A DNA stretch of 17,780 nt from an uncultured Erysipelotrichaceae bacterium (GTDB lineage Bacteria; Bacillota_I; Bacilli_A; RF39; UBA660). The notes beneath the pieces are model-generated. The model searched no databases, was not told the DNA's origin, and saw nothing but the letters and a program-made list of their open reading frames with translations. Each line of letters starts with the position of its first letter. Positions within the stretch are counted from its first letter, which is position 1. Below, one piece after another: positions 1-7,612 of this stretch. Both the position numbers and the translations under genes were made by a program. Where the stretch lies: the NCBI GenBank assembly GCA_902783345.1, contig CACZQI010000038.1, positions 1-17,780 on the forward strand, written 5' to 3'.

Positions 1-297
1 ATTTATATCTACTGTTATTGGTGATGTACAATTATTTGTTACTGTAAATATATATGGGCTTCCTTTTAATCCTTCTTCATCTGATATGGCATATGCATTG
101 TTTAAACTAATAGCGTTAGTTGCATTACCATTACTATCTTTATTTTCTAAACTTAAATCCAAGCACGTTAAAGTATTAATCGTGTTAGGATCACTTTGTA
201 CTTTACTACTTCTTATATAAGCATAAGTTGTTCCTATTACGACAATCAAAACACTTAAAATAGAAAGTAGTATTATATTTCTACTTTTTTTGTCCAT
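1..297 (-). CDS. Exported protein with SipW-type leader, C-terminus off the window (partial)
   Basis: The reading frame is open from an ATG at 297 to the left edge (99 codons), so the protein is cut off by the window. A good ribosome-binding site (AAGGAG, about 10 bases upstream) supports the start. Residues 1-6 are basic (MDKKSR). Residues 7-24 form a hydrophobic helix ending in IGTTYAY, which resembles the SipW-cognate leaders of TasA/CalY-like and other exported Firmicutes proteins. The mature part that can be read is polar and rich in Asn, Ser and Thr, with short predicted strands (for example PYIFTVTNN), as expected for an extracytoplasmic beta-sandwich. Two cysteines (in TLTCLDL and NNCTSP) could pair outside the cell. 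Function is unknown. No signal peptidase or partner gene is visible here. Confident that it is an exported protein; the leader class is an inference. Confidence 0.75.
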   Translation of the reverse strand, partial: MDKKSRNIILLSILSVLIVVIGTTYAYIRSSKVQSDPNTINTLTCLDLSLENKDSNGNATNAISLNNAYAISDEEGLKGSPYIFTVTNNCTSPITVDIN

Positions 298-323
298 TAT
301 TAAAATTCTCCTTACTATTATTA

Positions 324-332
324 AGTATAGCA
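324..332 (-). promoter_or_regulatory. Extended -10 promoter of the exported-protein gene
   Basis: On the minus strand TGC-TATACT is an extended -10 element, with its start point about 20 bases before the AAGGAG site of the gene starting at 297. No convincing -35 box is seen at 16-18 bases. Confidence 0.45.
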
Positions 333-389
333 TTTTTATGTTTTAAAATCTAGTATTAATAATTTAAAAATTATAAAAACTGTAAAAAT

Positions 390-1301
390 TTAAATAATTA
401 TATATTTAGTAGTATAAATTCTATTATCACTACAATATGATAAAACTAGTTTGTTATCTTTTTTACATATTATTATTCCAATAGTTTTATTTTGGCTTAT
501 AGTTTTAAGATTTTTATCTATGTAATTCATGTAAAATTGTATTTGACCTATATGTTCTTTTTTAAATTCAGTTATTTTTAATTCTACTACTATAAAACAG
601 TTGTATTTGTAATTAAATAGTAATAAATCTATAAAATTATAAGTATCACCTATTTTTATTTTATATTCGCTATCTATAAATGAGAAACCTGGTCCTAATT
701 CTTTTAAAAATAATCCTATATTTTCTAATATTAACTCATGTAATATTTTCTCGCTTAATATTTCTTTACCGTTTGCTTTTATTACTATTGGATTTTTAAC
801 AAAGTCTATTACATTAGTTGCTTCTTTTTTTATTAATTTATTCTTAGTTTTATTATCTAAGCGTTCATACTCTTTACTCTTTATTTTTTCTCGTAACTTG
901 TCTCTAGATATATTATAATTTATACATTCATTTATATAATAATTTATGGCATTTATATCTTTTAATGGCATTAAAACTTTGTAATGACTCCATGTTAATT
1001 GGTGCCCAAACTGGGCACCTTTTTGAATTAAAAGATAAAATTGCCTTGATCTTTTTAAAGTGGTCGAATCATATCCTTTACCAAGTTCATTTGTTAATCT
1101 TTTGGAATACTTTTTAATTAACTCATTACCATATTTAGCTCTTGCTTCTCCACCTTGGGCTTCTATTAATAATTTACCAACTCTATAATATGTTTCTAAA
1201 TCATTTCTATTTTTTGAATAGTCTTTTACTTTTTTATAGGCTTCATTATTTATAAATTCTTCTTTAATTTGATTATAATATTTATCTTGCATATTTCTCA
1301 C
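390..1301 (-). CDS. YhcG/DUF1016 family PD-(D/E)XK nuclease
   Basis: This protein of 303 residues has the two-part build of the YhcG (DUF1016) family. The N-terminal half is helical (residues about 1-150) and contains the family's LTWSHYKVLM motif near residue 103. The C-terminal half (about 165-303) is a PD-(D/E)XK nuclease fold. The likely active site is the Asp of YNFIDLLLF followed by VVELKITEF, giving the D...ExK signature, then a helix with GQIQFYMNYID. Family members are about 330-380 residues long, so this is a compact but apparently complete copy. They are often found near restriction-modification or other defence genes, but none is seen here. The start is clear: AGGAGGTGAGAAAT precedes the ATG. 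The gene lies downstream of ftsZ in the same orientation but after a terminator, so it is probably a separate unit. The exact biological role of the family is poorly defined. An unusual GC-rich hairpin lies inside it (1001-1024). Confidence 0.85.
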   Translation of the reverse strand: MRNMQDKYYNQIKEEFINNEAYKKVKDYSKNRNDLETYYRVGKLLIEAQGGEARAKYGNELIKKYSKRLTNELGKGYDSTTLKRSRQFYLLIQKGAQFGHQLTWSHYKVLMPLKDINAINYYINECINYNISRDKLREKIKSKEYERLDNKTKNKLIKKEATNVIDFVKNPIVIKANGKEILSEKILHELILENIGLFLKELGPGFSFIDSEYKIKIGDTYNFIDLLLFNYKYNCFIVVELKITEFKKEHIGQIQFYMNYIDKNLKTISQNKTIGIIICKKDNKLVLSYCSDNRIYTTKYIII

Positions 1302-1353
1302 CTCCTACTATATATATTACCGGTAAATGCCCAATTTCCTTTTTTTAAAATGC

Positions 1354-1393
1354 ATTTTGTGGAAAACTTCCTTATTTTGTGGAAAACTTACCT
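1354..1393. repeat. Two tandem copies of a 20-base repeat with DnaA-box-like cores
   Basis: ATTTTGTGGAAAACTT occurs at 1354-1369 and again at 1374-1389, a period of exactly 20 bases. Each copy contains TGTGGAAAA (1358-1366 and 1378-1386). Its complement TTTTCCACA differs from the DnaA-box consensus TTATCCACA at one position. The repeat lies between the ftsZ terminator and the nuclease gene. It could bind DnaA or another repressor; only the repeat itself is directly seen. Confidence 0.55.
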
Positions 1394-1457
1394 ATTTTTT
1401 GTAATTTTGCAAATTTGAATTTAGCAAAAGTGGGAATTTAATTTTTACAAATTTAAG

Positions 1458-1484
1458 GCAAAATAAAAACTGCTTGTTAGCAGT
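1458..1484 (-). terminator. Intrinsic terminator after ftsZ
   Basis: Reading the minus strand, ACTGCT-AACA-AGCAGT forms a 6-bp hairpin immediately after the ftsZ stop codon, followed by TTTTTATTTT. It closes the ftsA-ftsZ operon. Confidence 0.75.
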
Positions 1485-1489
1485 CTATT

Positions 1490-2539
1490 TTAAAAATTAT
1501 CTCTATCTCTTAAGAATGGTGGAATATCAAAGTCATTATCTTCAATATTTCTTCTTCCTTCATTTTCTGTTTTTCTTTGAGGTGCTGATTCTTCTTCATC
1601 AAAACCAGTTGCGATTACAGTTACTATAACTTCATCATTTAAGTTTTCATTAATAACAGCACCAAAGATAATATTAATATCTCTATTTGATGATTGTCTT
1701 ACAACTTCAGCAGCATCTTCTGCTTCAAATAGTGTTAAACTTGTTCCCCCTGTTACATTGATAATAGCGTCAGTTGCTCCTTCTATGCTAGTTTCAAGTA
1801 GTGGACTAGAAACAGCCTGTTTAGCCGCTTCAATAGCTCGATTCTCTCCTACTCCAAGTCCGATACCAATTAAAGCAGAACCTCTTTTTTCCATTACTGT
1901 TTTAACATCAGCAAAGTCTAAGTTTACTAATCCAGATACGGCAATTAAATCAGATATTGATTGAACTCCTCTATGTAAAACATTATCAACTTCTTTAAAG
2001 GCATCCATAAGTGGAGTTGATTTATCAATTATTTCTCTTAATCTATCATTAGGTATAACAATTAAAGTATCAACATGTTTTTTAAGTTCATCGATACCAA
2101 TAATTGCTTGTTCCATTCTTCTTTTACCTTCAAATCTAAAAGGCTTTGTTACAATACCAACGGTTAAGGCTCCTAAATCTTGCGCAATTTCAGCAATAAC
2201 AGGGGCTGCTCCAGTACCAGTTCCACCACCCATTCCGCAAGTAACAAATATCATATCAGCGCCTTTTAAGGCTTCCTTAATTTCTTCCTTACTTTCTAGG
2301 GCTGCTTCCCTACCTACTTCAGGGTTAGCACCAGCACCAAGACCATTGGTTATATTTTCTCCTATTTGAAGTTTATTACTGGCTTTAGATGAATTAAGTA
2401 CTTGTAAATCAGTATTAGCAACAATAAATTCAACACCTTTAACTCCTGATTCAATCATTCGGTTAACAGCATTGTTACCGCCACCACCGACACCAATTAC
2501 TTTTATTTTAGCAATTTGATCCATTTCTAATCCAAACAT
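1490..2539 (-). CDS. ftsZ: Cell division protein FtsZ (tubulin-like GTPase)
   Basis: FtsZ polymerises with GTP into the ring that directs septum formation at mid-cell. The N-terminal nucleotide-binding half carries [17 protein letters not shown] near residue 12 and the tubulin signature [10 protein letters not shown] near residue 105. The synergy-loop half follows, with FADVKTVM. After a short acidic linker the protein ends in the conserved C-terminal peptide [12 protein letters not shown], the docking site for FtsA and other partners. Length (349 residues) is normal for the family, with a rather short linker. I place the start at the ATG at 2539: AAGGAG lies 7 bases before it but only 1 base before the alternative ATG at 2545. 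The gene follows ftsA by about 20 bases in the same operon and is closed by a terminator. The wider dcw cluster is not next to it. Identification is essentially certain. Confidence 0.98.
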   Translation of the reverse strand: MFGLEMDQIAKIKVIGVGGGGNNAVNRMIESGVKGVEFIVANTDLQVLNSSKASNKLQIGENITNGLGAGANPEVGREAALESKEEIKEALKGADMIFVTCGMGGGTGTGAAPVIAEIAQDLGALTVGIVTKPFRFEGKRRMEQAIIGIDELKKHVDTLIVIPNDRLREIIDKSTPLMDAFKEVDNVLHRGVQSISDLIAVSGLVNLDFADVKTVMEKRGSALIGIGLGVGENRAIEAAKQAVSSPLLETSIEGATDAIINVTGGTSLTLFEAEDAAEVVRQSSNRDINIIFGAVINENLNDEVIVTVIATGFDEEESAPQRKTENEGRRNIEDNDFDIPPFLRDRDNF

Positions 2540-2558
2540 AATCATTCTCCTTTATATC

Positions 2559-3803
2559 TTAATTATCAAAAAAATAACTAAAAACCTTTCCTAATATTGT
2601 CTCTCCATTTATAGATAATTTAGAACTATTATTATCAAGCATATTTTCTAGTTCACCATCATCTACCATTGAAAAGTCTTTTCCTCTAATGCTTAGTTTC
2701 TCATTAAAGTATTTAAGCATTCCAATACTTGCACTATAAGAAGCATCTCTTGCTCCTATATCATTAATAAGTCCAATTTGTGAAGAGCTTCCAAATATTT
2801 TATTTATAAGAGGTGCGATACCATTTAATTCCGCCAAGCCTCCTGTTATAATTATATAACTAATTTCTTTTTTTGTTAAGTAATTTATATTCTTTTTGAT
2901 ATTTTTTAGCATTTCTTCTAATTCTTGATTAACTAAATTACTAATTTCAACTTGATTAATTTTTAACTCTTTACCTTCTTTATCTATAACGCTTACTATT
3001 TCTTTAATATCAGCATTTTTACTAGATGCTAAGGCTAAGTTTTCTTTTAAATAAACACTATCTTTTTTTCTTAAATTGTAGGTAGAAGCAATTTTTCTTT
3101 CTAATAATTCTCCCCCTAAATCTAAAGATGAATTATTAATATATATTCCTTTACTAAAGACACTTATATTAGTTGTTGTATGTCCGATATTAATAACAAC
3201 TACATTTTTATTATCAAATTCACGATTTTTAAAATTATAATAATCAACTAAACCTGTCGTTGTAATATCAACGATATGAACATCACATTTTTCTAAAACT
3301 TTGACAATATCATAAACTCTTTTTTTATCTGTAGAAACTAAAATACATTTTAATGATAATTTTTTACCCTTTTTACCTAATGGATTTAAAGTTTCATTAT
3401 CTCCTACCATAAAATTTACTGGTATAGTTGCAAGTAACTCTTCAGTTTCTTTTATTTGGTCGTTACTAGCCATTTGTAAAACTTTTAAAATATCATTAGA
3501 TGTTACTATACCTTCTTCGCTATTAATAGGAACCATACTTTCAGATATTTTAAAATCATTATAATCAGTTGGGATATTAACAATTAATTTAGTTATTTTA
3601 AAGTTCAATAATGAACTTGCTTCATTTAAAGCTTCATTAATAGATAATATAAGTTTTTCACTATCAGTTACTCCATTATTACGAAAACCTTTACATTCTT
3701 TTTTTACAGCACACAAAATATTGAGTTTTCCATTTAAAAACTCACCAACAACTAGTTTTATAAAACAAGAACCAATATCTAGTGCACTATAAATTTTTCT
3801 CAT
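2559..3803 (-). CDS. ftsA: Cell division protein FtsA (actin-like membrane tether of FtsZ)
   Basis: FtsA is an actin-fold ATPase that binds the FtsZ tail and anchors it to the membrane. The sequence (414 residues) starts with the phosphate-1 motif SALDIGSCFIKLVVGE. It continues with the FtsA-specific 1C domain (about 85-165), phosphate-2 (VVVINIGHTTTNISVF, near 205) and the adenosine motif IIITGGLAELNGI (near 318). The last residues, TILGKVFSYFFDN, form a short amphipathic helix, the expected membrane-targeting sequence, after a polar linker. Length is typical. It is the first gene of the ftsA-ftsZ operon, diverges from murT, and has its own promoter (TTGAAA, 17 bases, TATAAT) and an AAGGTAG ribosome-binding site. 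Sequence is divergent within the family but all motifs are present. Confidence 0.96.
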   Translation of the reverse strand: MRKIYSALDIGSCFIKLVVGEFLNGKLNILCAVKKECKGFRNNGVTDSEKLILSINEALNEASSLLNFKITKLIVNIPTDYNDFKISESMVPINSEEGIVTSNDILKVLQMASNDQIKETEELLATIPVNFMVGDNETLNPLGKKGKKLSLKCILVSTDKKRVYDIVKVLEKCDVHIVDITTTGLVDYYNFKNREFDNKNVVVINIGHTTTNISVFSKGIYINNSSLDLGGELLERKIASTYNLRKKDSVYLKENLALASSKNADIKEIVSVIDKEGKELKINQVEISNLVNQELEEMLKNIKKNINYLTKKEISYIIITGGLAELNGIAPLINKIFGSSSQIGLINDIGARDASYSASIGMLKYFNEKLSIRGKDFSMVDDGELENMLDNNSSKLSINGETILGKVFSYFFDN

Positions 3804-3821
3804 ATCATCTACCTTGATAGA

Positions 3822-3850
3822 ATTATACTATAAATATTTATTTATTTCAA
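3822..3850 (-). promoter_or_regulatory. Sigma-A promoter of ftsA-ftsZ
   Basis: On the minus strand TTGAAA (3845-3850) is separated by exactly 17 bases from TATAAT (3822-3827). The start point falls about 10 bases before the ribosome-binding site of ftsA. Confidence 0.75.
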
Positions 3851-3881
3851 TGTAAAGAAAAATAAGAATAATGTAAAATTA

Positions 3882-3890
3882 TGCTATAAT
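3882..3890 (+). promoter_or_regulatory. Extended -10 promoter of murT-gatD
   Basis: TGC-TATAAT on the plus strand, 17 bases upstream of the murT start codon and close to its AGGTGG site. The -35 region is poor, so recognition probably relies on the TGN extension. This gives a very short leader. Confidence 0.6.
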
Positions 3891-3907
3891 AAAAATAGGT
3901 GGTTAAA

Positions 3908-5233
3908 ATGAAAACAAGTTTATTAATTATATTAAATAAAATGATTACAGGACTTTTACATTTATTTAAAAAGGAAGCCTCAGTTTTTCCTGCTAGTATT
4001 GTAAGAAAATTTGATAAAGATATTTTAGAAAAAATAAAGTATCCTAAATTTGTTATTGGAGTTACTGGCTCATCAGGTAAAGGCTCTACAACTTCTATGA
4101 TTGCGCATATCTTAGAAGATAATGGAATGAATGTTATTTGGAATAAGTCAGGATCCAATGTAGTTAATGGAACAACTACTCTAATTTTAAATAATACAAA
4201 AGTATTTTCTCATCAAATGAAGGGTGATGCCTTACTTTTAGAAATGGATGAGTCTTATATTAAAGAAACTTTTAAAAAAAGTACTTTAACGCATTTAGTT
4301 TTAACAAATATTACAAGAGACCAACCAGCAAGAAATGGTGAACCGGAAATAATTTATGAAAAAATCTTGAATTCAATTGATGAAAAAGCGCATTTAATTA
4401 TTAATGCTGATGATGCAATTGTTAATCGCTTTAGTTATTTACCTAATGAAAAAACAACTTATGGTATTGATAAAACAAAATATAGTTTAAAAAATCCTTT
4501 ATCTAATAATGTTGATGCATCTTATTGTCCTTTTTGCCATACTAAACTTACTTATACATATTATCATTATGGACATTTAGGTAAATATACTTGCCCTAAT
4601 AAAGATTTTCAAAGAAAAGTAGATTATTTAGCTAAAAAAGTTAATTTAGATGAAAGCACCATAGAAATAAATAATAATACCTATCATTTAAATAAAAATG
4701 TCTTTTTTGCAGTTTATTATACTTTAGCGGCTTTTACTTTATGTAAAGCAATTGGTTTAACAGATGAAAAAATCGCCCACTCTTTAAATGAAAATATTTT
4801 AGAATCTAAAAGACTTAAAACTTTAACTTTTGATGGACGCACAGTTGAAATGATTGAATCTAAAAATGAAAATAATTTAAGTTATTTACAATCTCTTAAT
4901 TATATTAATAAGTGCAAGGAAGATAAAACGGTTATTATTGGTTTTGATAATGTTTCTAGAAGATATGCTTATAATGATATTTCCTGGCTTTATGATGTTG
5001 ATTTTGAAGTTTTAAATACGCAACATATTGATAAGATTTTATGTATTGGTCGATTTAGATATGATGTTTATGCAAGGTTAATTAGTGCAGGAATACCAAA
5101 AGATAAACTTGTTCTTATTGATGATAAAAATAAAATTAAAGACTATTTAAAAATGACTAAAGGGGTAATATTTACCATGGTATGCTTTGATATGACCGCT
5201 ATTTTAAAGAAAATATTTATGGAGGAATTATGA
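3908..5233 (+). CDS. murT: MurT-like Mur ligase (lipid II isoglutaminyl synthase, synthetase subunit)
   Basis: MurT with GatD amidates the D-Glu of lipid II to D-isoglutamine at the inner membrane. This 441-residue protein has a Mur-ligase ATP-binding loop (GVTGSSGKGSTT, near residues 51-62), the following SGSNVVNGTTT segment, a zinc-ribbon insertion (about 205-235), and the C-terminal DUF1727 domain with NDISWLYDVDFE (Asp near 357), the region that supplies an Asp to the GatD site in known complexes. Two oddities: the zinc ribbon has Cys207, Cys210 and Cys229, but the fourth expected Cys is Lys232. The P-loop also reads GSSGKGST rather than the commoner GTNGKTTT. The start at 3908 follows AGGTGG by 5 bases; an upstream GTG at 3899 overlaps that site and is unlikely. 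Its stop overlaps gatD by four bases (ATGA), implying coupled translation. Confidence 0.88.
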   Translation: MKTSLLIILNKMITGLLHLFKKEASVFPASIVRKFDKDILEKIKYPKFVIGVTGSSGKGSTTSMIAHILEDNGMNVIWNKSGSNVVNGTTTLILNNTKVFSHQMKGDALLLEMDESYIKETFKKSTLTHLVLTNITRDQPARNGEPEIIYEKILNSIDEKAHLIINADDAIVNRFSYLPNEKTTYGIDKTKYSLKNPLSNNVDASYCPFCHTKLTYTYYHYGHLGKYTCPNKDFQRKVDYLAKKVNLDESTIEINNNTYHLNKNVFFAVYYTLAAFTLCKAIGLTDEKIAHSLNENILESKRLKTLTFDGRTVEMIESKNENNLSYLQSLNYINKCKEDKTVIIGFDNVSRRYAYNDISWLYDVDFEVLNTQHIDKILCIGRFRYDVYARLISAGIPKDKLVLIDDKNKIKDYLKMTKGVIFTMVCFDMTAILKKIFMEEL

Positions 5234-5922
5234 TAAAAATCGCACATTTATATTATGATTTACTAAATTTATATGGTGAACAAGGAAATATTCTAGCCCT
5301 TATTAATGCTTTTAAAAACCAAAATATTGATATAGAAGTTGATAAATTAACCATTAACGATAAAATTAATTTTAATGATTATGATTTAATTTATTTAGGT
5401 TCTGGCTCAAATGAAAATTTACAAATAGTCTTAAATGATATTTTAAAATACAAAAAAGAATTTAAAAAATATATTGATGATAATAAATATTTAATTGCGA
5501 CTGGTAACTCTTATTTATTATTTGGAAGTTCGATTGATGAAATAGAAGCTTTAAATATATTTCCTTATTATGCTAAAAAATGTGAAAGAATTCGTTCTCA
5601 TAACTTTAATGAATATCAAGATTTATCCCCTATTATTGGTTTTCAAAATCGTGAATATTTAGTTGAAAATAAAGAAAATCATTTATTTAAAGTTTTATCT
5701 GGCGCTAAAGATAATTATAAAAGTGAATATGAAGGATTTCATTATAAAAACTTTTTTGGAACTTTCTTAATTGGCCCTTTACTTATTAGAAATCCACATT
5801 TTACTGATTTAATTGTAGCTGATATAACTACTAAAAATAATTATAAATATCATATTGATATTAATACTAATGAATATAAAGCTTATAATGAATATTTAAA
5901 AAACTTCTACCCTAAAAAGTAG
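5230..5922 (+). CDS. gatD: GatD-like amidotransferase with a dead glutaminase site
   Basis: GatD is the class I glutaminase partner of MurT. Family landmarks are clear: LNLYGEQGNILAL (residues 12-24), a GSGSNENLQ loop near 58, GFQN near 137, and HYKNFFGTFLIGP (171-183), which matches the HYKN-GTYLHGP region of staphylococcal GatD. Both catalytic residues are missing. The nucleophile elbow, ICGGYQFLG in S. aureus GatD as I recall it, reads ATGNSYLLFG here (90-99), with no Cys. The catalytic His of GTYLHGP is Ile181. Codons at 5500-5505 (ACT GGT) and 5770-5772 (ATT) confirm this. The protein has the usual length minus a few C-terminal residues and an intact frame, so it is not a decaying pseudogene. 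Translationally coupled to murT. It probably keeps a structural role; the nitrogen source would then be free ammonia or something else. Confidence 0.85.
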   Translation: MIKIAHLYYDLLNLYGEQGNILALINAFKNQNIDIEVDKLTINDKINFNDYDLIYLGSGSNENLQIVLNDILKYKKEFKKYIDDNKYLIATGNSYLLFGSSIDEIEALNIFPYYAKKCERIRSHNFNEYQDLSPIIGFQNREYLVENKENHLFKVLSGAKDNYKSEYEGFHYKNFFGTFLIGPLLIRNPHFTDLIVADITTKNNYKYHIDINTNEYKAYNEYLKNFYPKK

Positions 5923-5930
5923 AAGTTTTT
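5900..5930. terminator. Bidirectional terminator between gatD and the surface-protein gene
   Basis: An 11-bp perfect stem (AAAACTTCTAC at 5900-5910 with its complement at 5919-5929) overlaps the last codons and stop of gatD. It is followed by T residues on the plus strand and has A residues on its other side, so it can serve both convergent genes. Confidence 0.85.
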
Positions 5931-5931
5931 A

Positions 5932-7515
5932 TTATCCAAAATAAATTGTATCGTTTATTACATCATTTTCTTCATATGTGTTTTGTTTATATTCCCACTT
6001 AGCAGTTTCTTGATTATAACTTACATCTGGATAGAAATAATCAGCACCATTTATAAGTTCTTCTTCATACATATGACCAGCCAAATAATTTAAAATATTT
6101 AAATTATATGCTTCATTTGGGAAGTTTTGATAATTAGCCGTATTAGTTGTAATAATATAGACATTATTAAATATACTTGCTAAATTCATACTTTCAGTTA
6201 AGGCTTCACTTGGTCTATTTTCACTTATACCATAACCACCAGTATGAGGAATAATGCATAATATTTTAGCATTACTATTTAATAATGCACGCACTTCACT
6301 ATCATATTTACTATATCCACCGTTAAATACATTAGTTACATCATTTAAATAATCATTAATATAAAAAGCATCTAAATTAACAATTCTCATATTTAAATTA
6401 GGATAATCTTCTAATACTTTACCAGCATTTATAAGTGCTGTTTTACCACTATTCTCATATCCTAAAACACCAATATTTTGAATATTTACACCTTGATTTA
6501 AACTAAAAGCAATAATACTTTCTAAACTATTATTATTAACATAATTTTCAAAGTCTACTTCACAATTAGCAGTACCAGTTAAAATACAATTAGGTAAATT
6601 ACCGCTTTTAATATCATTTAAAATAAAGTCATAATTATAATAACTAGAATTATCACTAGGATTTAACTGAACAATAGCATCCATATTTTCAATATTTTCA
6701 GGTATTATAACAAATTTACTATAATCATAAGCATAAATAGCAGAATTATCTGTATAACTAGAATTTATAATCTCTAAATTATATCCATTATTACGTAAAT
6801 AATTTAAGTAATTAATTAATGTTTTAAAGTGATTTAAACGAGCAGTATCATAAGTATTATTTTTATATAAAAACCAGTTTAATAAATCTCTACTTACACC
6901 ATTTGAATCAGCATAATTATACACTAAATTATCAAATTCTACTTTAGGATCAACTGGTGGTGCTACTGTAACTTCTGGCGTCGGAGTTGGAGTTATTTCT
7001 GGTGTTGGGGTTGGCGTTACTTCAATAGTTGGACTTGGAGTTGTTTCTATTATTTCAGCAATATTATTATCTGGAATAATATCATCATCTTTTTCATCAT
7101 TTTTATCTATCAAATGATTTACAGTATAACCAGCTGTCCCAATTAAGGCTAAAGCTAATATAGTGCTACTTATTGTAGCCGAAATAGATGATTTACGACT
7201 CACTTTTTTATTTGGATTTGTTTTAGTTTCATTTATTGTTTTTGTATTATTTTTAGCAATAAAATCTTGGTATTTTACTATAAAGTTTTCATATTTAGGA
7301 TTATTTTCAAAAGCACTTAAATCTTCAATGTTAATAAAGTTGCCATCAGTATATAATAATAATAGTTCATTATCTTTAATAGTTGCTTTTTCAATAGTTT
7401 TATCTCCCATTGCATTTAATAGAAAATCTAACTTTTCACCCGTAATAGGTGATACATAATTATTTAGATGCCCTTCAAAATTACCATTATTATTACTTAC
7501 TACTAGTTTTGACAT
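5932..7515 (-). CDS. Membrane-anchored surface protein with Thr/Pro linker and hydrolase-like C-terminal domain
   Basis: I do not recognise a named family. The 527 residues divide into four parts. First is a cytoplasmic N-terminal region (1-107) beginning with strand-rich sequence (FEGHLNNYVSPITGEKLDFLL) and ending in a basic patch. Second is one membrane helix (about 110-133, ATISSTILALALIGTAGY). Third is an acidic then Thr/Pro-rich linker (about 137-190) with repeats of TPTPTPE. Fourth is an external domain of about 330 residues. The basic patch before the helix and acidic residues after it predict N-in, C-out. The external domain looks like an alpha/beta-hydrolase fold: strand-elbow-helix IGVLGYENSGKTALIN near 347, and a later YIITTN strand. 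At the elbow the usual Ser is Glu (GYENSG). GGTGAT precedes the start. It shares a terminator with gatD. Role inferred only as envelope-associated. Confidence 0.7.
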   Translation of the reverse strand: MSKLVVSNNNGNFEGHLNNYVSPITGEKLDFLLNAMGDKTIEKATIKDNELLLLYTDGNFINIEDLSAFENNPKYENFIVKYQDFIAKNNTKTINETKTNPNKKVSRKSSISATISSTILALALIGTAGYTVNHLIDKNDEKDDDIIPDNNIAEIIETTPSPTIEVTPTPTPEITPTPTPEVTVAPPVDPKVEFDNLVYNYADSNGVSRDLLNWFLYKNNTYDTARLNHFKTLINYLNYLRNNGYNLEIINSSYTDNSAIYAYDYSKFVIIPENIENMDAIVQLNPSDNSSYYNYDFILNDIKSGNLPNCILTGTANCEVDFENYVNNNSLESIIAFSLNQGVNIQNIGVLGYENSGKTALINAGKVLEDYPNLNMRIVNLDAFYINDYLNDVTNVFNGGYSKYDSEVRALLNSNAKILCIIPHTGGYGISENRPSEALTESMNLASIFNNVYIITTNTANYQNFPNEAYNLNILNYLAGHMYEEELINGADYFYPDVSYNQETAKWEYKQNTYEENDVINDTIYFG

Positions 7516-7579
7516 AAAACATCACCTATAAATAAAATACCACATTTTATATATTTATTAAAGTAATATAATATTTTTT

Positions 7580-7611
7580 TACAAATTAAAAGTGTGATTT
7601 TACTCACACTT
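7580..7611 (-). terminator. Terminator after the coat-protein gene
   Basis: On the minus strand AAGTGTGA-GTAAAA-TCACACTT forms an 8-bp stem directly after the stop codon of the cysteine-rich coat gene, followed by TTAATTT. Confidence 0.65.
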
Positions 7612-7612
7612 A

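Noticed and set aside
1758..1964. Open frame on the plus strand inside ftsZ
   Set aside because: Shadow of the ftsZ reading frame; no ribosome-binding site and no recognisable protein.
3847..4158. Open frame on the minus strand covering the murT start
   Set aside because: Antisense to well-conserved MurT motifs, no ribosome-binding site, low-complexity hydrophobic end derived from intergenic AT.
6458..6481. Walker A-like sequence GYENSGKT in the surface protein
   Set aside because: It fits GxxxxGKT, but the domain lies outside the membrane by the positive-inside rule and lacks a clear Walker B. A hydrolase-type elbow explains it better.
7163..7459. Hydrophobic open frame opposite the surface-protein gene
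   Set aside because: Its hydrophobicity is what a Lys/Asn/Asp-rich coding strand gives in antisense; no start signals.
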